Assembly (NCBI RefSeq): GCF_004684095.1
Contig: NZ_SRII01000001.1
Location: 608,799-672,798 of the forward strand
Length of the DNA stretch: 64,000 nucleotides
From: Hymenobacter sp. UV11
Lineage (GTDB): Bacteria; Bacteroidota; Bacteroidia; Cytophagales; Hymenobacteraceae
Direction of reading: 5' to 3'
Shown here: positions 60,849 through 64,000 of the stretch, piece after piece
How positions within the stretch are numbered: position 1 is the first letter of the stretch
How the letters are laid out: each line of letters starts with the position of its first letter
Program-made: the position numbers and the translations under genes
The notes under the pieces: model-generated
Told to the model about the DNA's origin: nothing
Databases searched by the model: none
What the model saw: the letters and a program-made list of their open reading frames with translations, nothing else

Positions 60849-61199
60849 ATGACCACCACCAGCACCCTTACAGACGGCATTCTCTATCTTTCCCTAGCCG
60901 GCGACCTCGTCGGCAGCCCCGATACCCAGCAGTTGCTGGCGGCCGTAGACGAATATCTTGGTGAGGCCGTCACCAATTGCGCCGTGGACCTTTCAAGTGT
61001 TCGCTATATCAACAGCACGGGCATTGGCGTCTTGGTTTCGCTACTCACCAAGTTTCGTAGCCGCGGCGGCGAAATGGTTCTCATTAACCCCGCCGACCAC
61101 CCCAAAAAAATGCTGGCGCTTACCAAGCTAACCAATATCTTCACTATAGCTGCCAACGAGGCCGCCGCCCGTCAGCAAATCTTACTAGCCGCCTCCTAG
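60849..61199 (+). CDS. STAS-domain protein, anti-sigma-factor antagonist type
   Basis: 116 residues, single STAS domain: VDLSSVRYINSTGIGVLVSL has the conserved INSTG turn, whose Ser/Thr is the usual kinase target in SpoIIAA/RsbV-like proteins. No partner kinase, phosphatase or anti-sigma gene is visible in the window. It could control an alternative sigma pathway or act as a scaffold. Immediately downstream of fur, with a terminator that begins within its last codons. Confidence 0.88.
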   Translation: MTTTSTLTDGILYLSLAGDLVGSPDTQQLLAAVDEYLGEAVTNCAVDLSSVRYINSTGIGVLVSLLTKFRSRGGEMVLINPADHPKKMLALTKLTNIFTIAANEAAARQQILLAAS

Positions 61200-61213
61200 G
61201 CGGCTATTTTTTT
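61186..61213 (+). terminator. Terminator overlapping the STAS stop
   Basis: TAGCCGCC (61186-61193) pairs with GGCGGCTA (61199-61206), loop TCCTA holds the stop, T7 follows. It ends the relA/spoT-CHY-fur-STAS run. Confidence 0.93.
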
Positions 61214-61344
61214 GGCTTACTAAAGAAGTGGGCCAGACCTTTGACCCAAAAGGTATTTCGCAAACCCTACCCCCCCCCATGCAACCCAGACCATTATCAG
61301 CCAGCGATTGCGCGTTGATAATGGCTCATTGATAATTTACAATC

Positions 61345-62613
61345 ATGCCCGTAGACGTATTAGTAGGCCTCCAGTGGGGCGACGAAGGAAAAGGAAAAAT
61401 CGTGGACGTGCTAGCGCCCACCTATGATGCCGTAGCCCGCTTCCAGGGCGGCCCCAACGCTGGCCACACCCTCACCTTCGATGGCCTCAAGCACGTGCTG
61501 CACCAGGTGCCGAGCGGCATCTTCCATCCCCACATCCTCAACATCGTTGGCAATGGCGTGGTGCTCGACCCTGTCGTGTTCCGCGGCGAGCTGCAAAAGC
61601 TCACCGATAGGGGAGTAGACTGGAGCAAGAACCTGTACATCTCCAAAAAAGCGCAGCTCATTCTGCCCTCGCACCGCGCCCTCGACCGCATCAGCGAGGA
61701 GGCCCGTGGCAACACCAAAATCGGTAGCACCCTCAAAGGTATCGGCCCCACGTACTCAGATAAAATTGGGCGGGTAGGGCTGCGCGTCAGCCACATCCTG
61801 CTTCCCGATTTTCAGGAGCGCTACCAAGAAGCCGTTGCTCACCACGCCAGCATCGCTAGTCATTATAATAAGGAGTTAGAAATCGCCGAGTTCGAAGCCG
61901 ATTTCTTCTCTGCCGTCGAGTTCCTGCGTGGCCTCCAGCTCATCGATACAGAATACCTGCTCAACGACCTTCTTTCTAAGGGCAAGCGCATCCTCGCCGA
62001 AGGCGCCCAGGGTTCGTTATTAGATATTGACTTTGGCACCTACCCCTACGTCACCTCGTCGAGCACTATCGCCGCTGGCGCCTGCACCGGCCTCGGCATT
62101 GCCCCCCGCCATATAGATAAGGTATACGGCATCACTAAAGCCTACTGCACGCGCGTTGGCAGCGGCCCATTTCCCACCGAGCTGCTCGATGAAGTAGGTG
62201 AAGAAATCCGCCAGGCTGGCCGTGAGTTTGGCTCCACCACCGGCCGCCCCCGTCGCACCGGTTGGATAGACCTGCCTGCTCTCCGCTACGCCATTATGCT
62301 CAACGGCGTCACGGAGCTACACCTTATGAAAGCTGACGTCCTCGACGGCTTCGCCGAAATCCAGGCTTGCACTCACTACCGCACCGCCACCGGCGAAAGC
62401 ACTACTAATCTTCCCGACCCCGGCCAGCTCGAAACCATCACGCCCGAATACCAAGCTATCCCCGGCTGGAACACCGACCTCACCCAGGTCACCGACGCCG
62501 CCCAGTTCCCCCAGCAGTTGAAGGACTACCTGGCATTCTTAGAAAAGGAATTGCAAGTGCCTATCCGCATCGTTAGCGTTGGGCCCGACCGGGTAAGCAC
62601 ACTCTTTCGCTAA
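61345..62613 (+). CDS. purA: Adenylosuccinate synthetase
   Basis: 422 residues. The N-terminal GTP/IMP loop reads GLQWGDEGKGKIVD, followed by QGGPNAGHTL, TLKGIGPTY-type motif as STLKGIGPTYSDK, and EGAQGSLLDIDFGTYPYVTSS; GRPRRTGWID lies in the aspartate-binding loop. It makes adenylosuccinate from IMP and aspartate, the committed step to AMP. Preceded by 145 bases with no clear promoter, where ATTATCA and TGATAAT repeats form small stems. The next gene starts 25 bases downstream. Confidence 0.97.
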   Translation: MPVDVLVGLQWGDEGKGKIVDVLAPTYDAVARFQGGPNAGHTLTFDGLKHVLHQVPSGIFHPHILNIVGNGVVLDPVVFRGELQKLTDRGVDWSKNLYISKKAQLILPSHRALDRISEEARGNTKIGSTLKGIGPTYSDKIGRVGLRVSHILLPDFQERYQEAVAHHASIASHYNKELEIAEFEADFFSAVEFLRGLQLIDTEYLLNDLLSKGKRILAEGAQGSLLDIDFGTYPYVTSSSTIAAGACTGLGIAPRHIDKVYGITKAYCTRVGSGPFPTELLDEVGEEIRQAGREFGSTTGRPRRTGWIDLPALRYAIMLNGVTELHLMKADVLDGFAEIQACTHYRTATGESTTNLPDPGQLETITPEYQAIPGWNTDLTQVTDAAQFPQQLKDYLAFLEKELQVPIRIVSVGPDRVSTLFR

Positions 62614-62637
62614 ATTTTAGCCAGCTGGACGTAGCAG

Positions 62638-63312
62638 ATGTTGCAGGAAGTGCCTCTAACCGACCAGCTCGATTGGGTAAGTAAGCTACCTCAGGAATTC
62701 GATGTGTACCTAAAAATTCTGTTCCCTATCGGAATAGACCATCACATTCCGTTAGAAGAGTATTCCTTCAAAAGAAAAACCATAGCGGAGCTAAATGCCC
62801 GCGCCGCCTTCTGGAGGAAGTACGGTATCGGCAGTCCAGCAGCTAACGACGAAGGATTGACCCCCATCAAATACTGCGAACTGGCACAAATCTGGGGCAT
62901 CCCTTATAACGACAGCTTCACGCCTGACCACATTAGCGCTCGTTTTGGTGAGTAGCCACCCAACTTAAGAGAAAGTAAGCAGCTGAACGAAGCATTCGTT
63001 CAGCTGCTTGTTCAGGTCATTGGTCCCATAATCCCAGTCTATTTCTCCGGCTCTATAGAAAATGGCGATTACCACTGGGTAGATGAACTCCCTACAGACT
63101 GGCTGGAAAAAGGAGTAATCGCAGACCTAGCCCATATTTATCACCGTGACGGCCAGTTTCCCGGCTACATCTTTGACCTTGAACATACTTGGTGCTTGAT
63201 ACACACAGAGTTCACCGAATTTGTAGTGATAGGCTGTCCTTACCATGTAGCGACTAGGGTAGTAGCTGATGAAAGACTAGAAGTGCTGTATGTAGATGGA
63301 TTACCTGCCTGA
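62638..63312 (+). pseudogene. Unknown gene split by an in-frame TAG
   Basis: One frame of 225 codons is open from 62638 to the TGA at 63310-63312 except for a TAG at 62953-62955 (codon 106), flanked by ARFGE and PPNLRESKQL. A single base change from TGG would restore a 224-residue protein; Trp before PP is plausible. The C-terminal part (HWVDELPTDWLEKGVIADLA, FDLEHTWCLIHTEFTEFVVI) looks like real protein. Family unknown; small soluble proteins of this shape include immunity-like and SMI1-like groups, a loose comparison only. More AT-rich than purA. Stop could be a real mutation, sequencing error or programmed readthrough. Confidence 0.7.
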
Positions 63313-63391
63313 ATAACCAAAGCATAATGAATTTTCTCCGACACAGTCAGTCAGTTACAACCATGCCTTAAGCTATTTCGTAAACCAAAGC

Positions 63392-63421
63392 TTGCCCGCT
63401 CAAAAAATCATTCTACCTTTG
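63392..63421 (+). promoter_or_regulatory. rRNA promoter P1
   Basis: TTG 63392-63394, 19 bases, TACCTTTG 63414-63421. About 530 bases before 16S. Confidence 0.7.
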
Positions 63422-63568
63422 CAGTCCCAAACGGCAAAAGGCCTACGGACAGCACCAGGACGCAGGTTCTAGGCAAACTTGACAAGGCATTTGAATCTTC
63501 AATTAGTTGGCAAAATCTATTAGTTGTGCTTTCTAAATGAGGTTTAAAAAAGAAATTTTTTAAACCTC

Positions 63569-63600
63569 TTGCAAAATCAGAAGGTGTTTTCTTATCTTTG
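63569..63600 (+). promoter_or_regulatory. rRNA promoter P2
   Basis: TTG 63569-63571, 21 bases, TATCTTTG 63593-63600. Confidence 0.7.
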
Positions 63601-63675
63601 CAGCCCGCTTCAACCGGAAGCGAATAAACTTGAAAAGCTTAAAACGAAAAAAGAAATATTTTTTTCGCCTAAAAC

Positions 63676-63705
63676 TTGGAAAGTCAAAAAAATAAGTTAC
63701 CTTTG
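63676..63705 (+). promoter_or_regulatory. rRNA promoter P3
   Basis: TTG 63676-63678, 19 bases, TACCTTTG 63698-63705, followed by GCACTCCC as seen at tRNA-His. AT-rich DNA upstream (63600-63690) could act as an UP-type element. Confidence 0.75.
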
Positions 63706-63791
63706 CACTCCCAATCGCAAACAAGGCTTGCAAACGGCAAGCCAGGGCTAATAAAACAGCCCACCAAGTCGCCTCAATAGGAAGCGGCACA

Positions 63792-63802
63792 TGTTCTTTG
63801 AA
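63792..63802 (+). promoter_or_regulatory. boxA-like antitermination site in the rrn leader
   Basis: TGTTCTTTGAA matches the boxA form often found before Bacteroidota 16S genes, where NusB/S10 bind. A UUCG-capped hairpin CCATAG-TTCG-CTATGG lies at 63921-63936, just before the 16S 5' end. Confidence 0.6.
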
Positions 63803-63949
63803 TGTTGGAAACAGACAAAATAGTAAGTGAGCTAAGGGCGCAAGTTCTTGGCGAAACAAGCAAAATCGAAGTAAACGACCACGTGTCGATTAACGAGCGA
63901 GGGTAGCATCTCGACATCAGCCATAGTTCGCTATGGTGCAGGAATTTTT

Positions 63950-64000
<51 letters not shown>

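Noticed and set aside
63560..63859. 99-residue minus-strand frame in the rRNA leader
   Set aside because: It lies over the P2-P3 promoters and leader, and its Phe/Lys-rich translation reflects AT-rich regulatory DNA.

Overview
The window looks like the chromosome of a GC-rich Bacteroidota, most likely a Hymenobacter-type member of Cytophagales. Three things point there. The last 51 bases are the 5' end of a Bacteroidota 16S rRNA gene. The clearest promoters follow the Bacteroidota housekeeping pattern TTG-N18-21-TAnnTTTG, seen before tRNA-His, rpmH, tRNA-Leu, clpX, an S9 peptidase gene, a PagL-like gene and three times before 16S. Gene content is typical of the phylum (PorT-type barrels, S41 and M61 peptidases, YdeP-type formate dehydrogenase). 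The genus is inference. I see no transposase, phage, integrase or CRISPR array; the accessory signal is instead a dense set of palindromic repeats and short hairpins.

Layout. 1-4379: reductive pyrimidine catabolism (dihydropyrimidinase end, nitrilase-type amidohydrolase, preT, preA). 4492-10423: M20 dipeptidase, three tandem barrel paralogs, a PagL-like lipid A deacylase and a membrane protein. 10420-20129: pyrD, yifB, gmhA, an MsbA-like exporter, a Wzi/RemB-like barrel, a FemAB/GNAT-like protein and upp. 20407-25044: small membrane and lipoproteins, a DEAD-box helicase, tRNA-His, a PfkB kinase, a TlpA-like protein. 25237-35048: M61 peptidase, rpmH-rnpA, S41 protease, an AT-rich orphan, hldD, a BtuF/BtuC-like importer without its ATPase, queD, lpxB. 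35145-43742: a formate and molybdopterin block (fdhD, a small conserved gene, YdeP-type oxidoreductase, OFA-family MFS carrier with a 48-residue partner, moeA, a MobA fusion). 43839-50980: a signalling block (two paralogous histidine kinases, a lone receiver, a receiver-adenylate cyclase, and convergently a nucleotide-transporter-like protein with HEAT repeats and a cyclic-nucleotide-binding domain). 51155-57477: clpX, S9 peptidase, clpP, tig, tRNA-Leu. 57648-63312: relA/spoT, CHY zinc finger, fur, STAS protein, purA and a gene split by an in-frame stop. 63313-64000: rRNA promoters, leader and start of 16S.

How the genes fit together. Lipid A and LPS core genes (lpxB, gmhA, hldD, MsbA-like, PagL-like) are scattered but together imply a heptose-containing LPS. 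The pyrimidine genes cover de novo synthesis (pyrD), salvage (upp) and catabolism. The most system-like region is 43839-50980, which reads as kinase to receiver-cyclase to cAMP-responsive membrane protein; the link to that last protein is inferred from domains and adjacency. The palindromes include two families with different arms but a similar central spacer, and one nested 439 bp element that fills the gap between fdhD and its neighbour.
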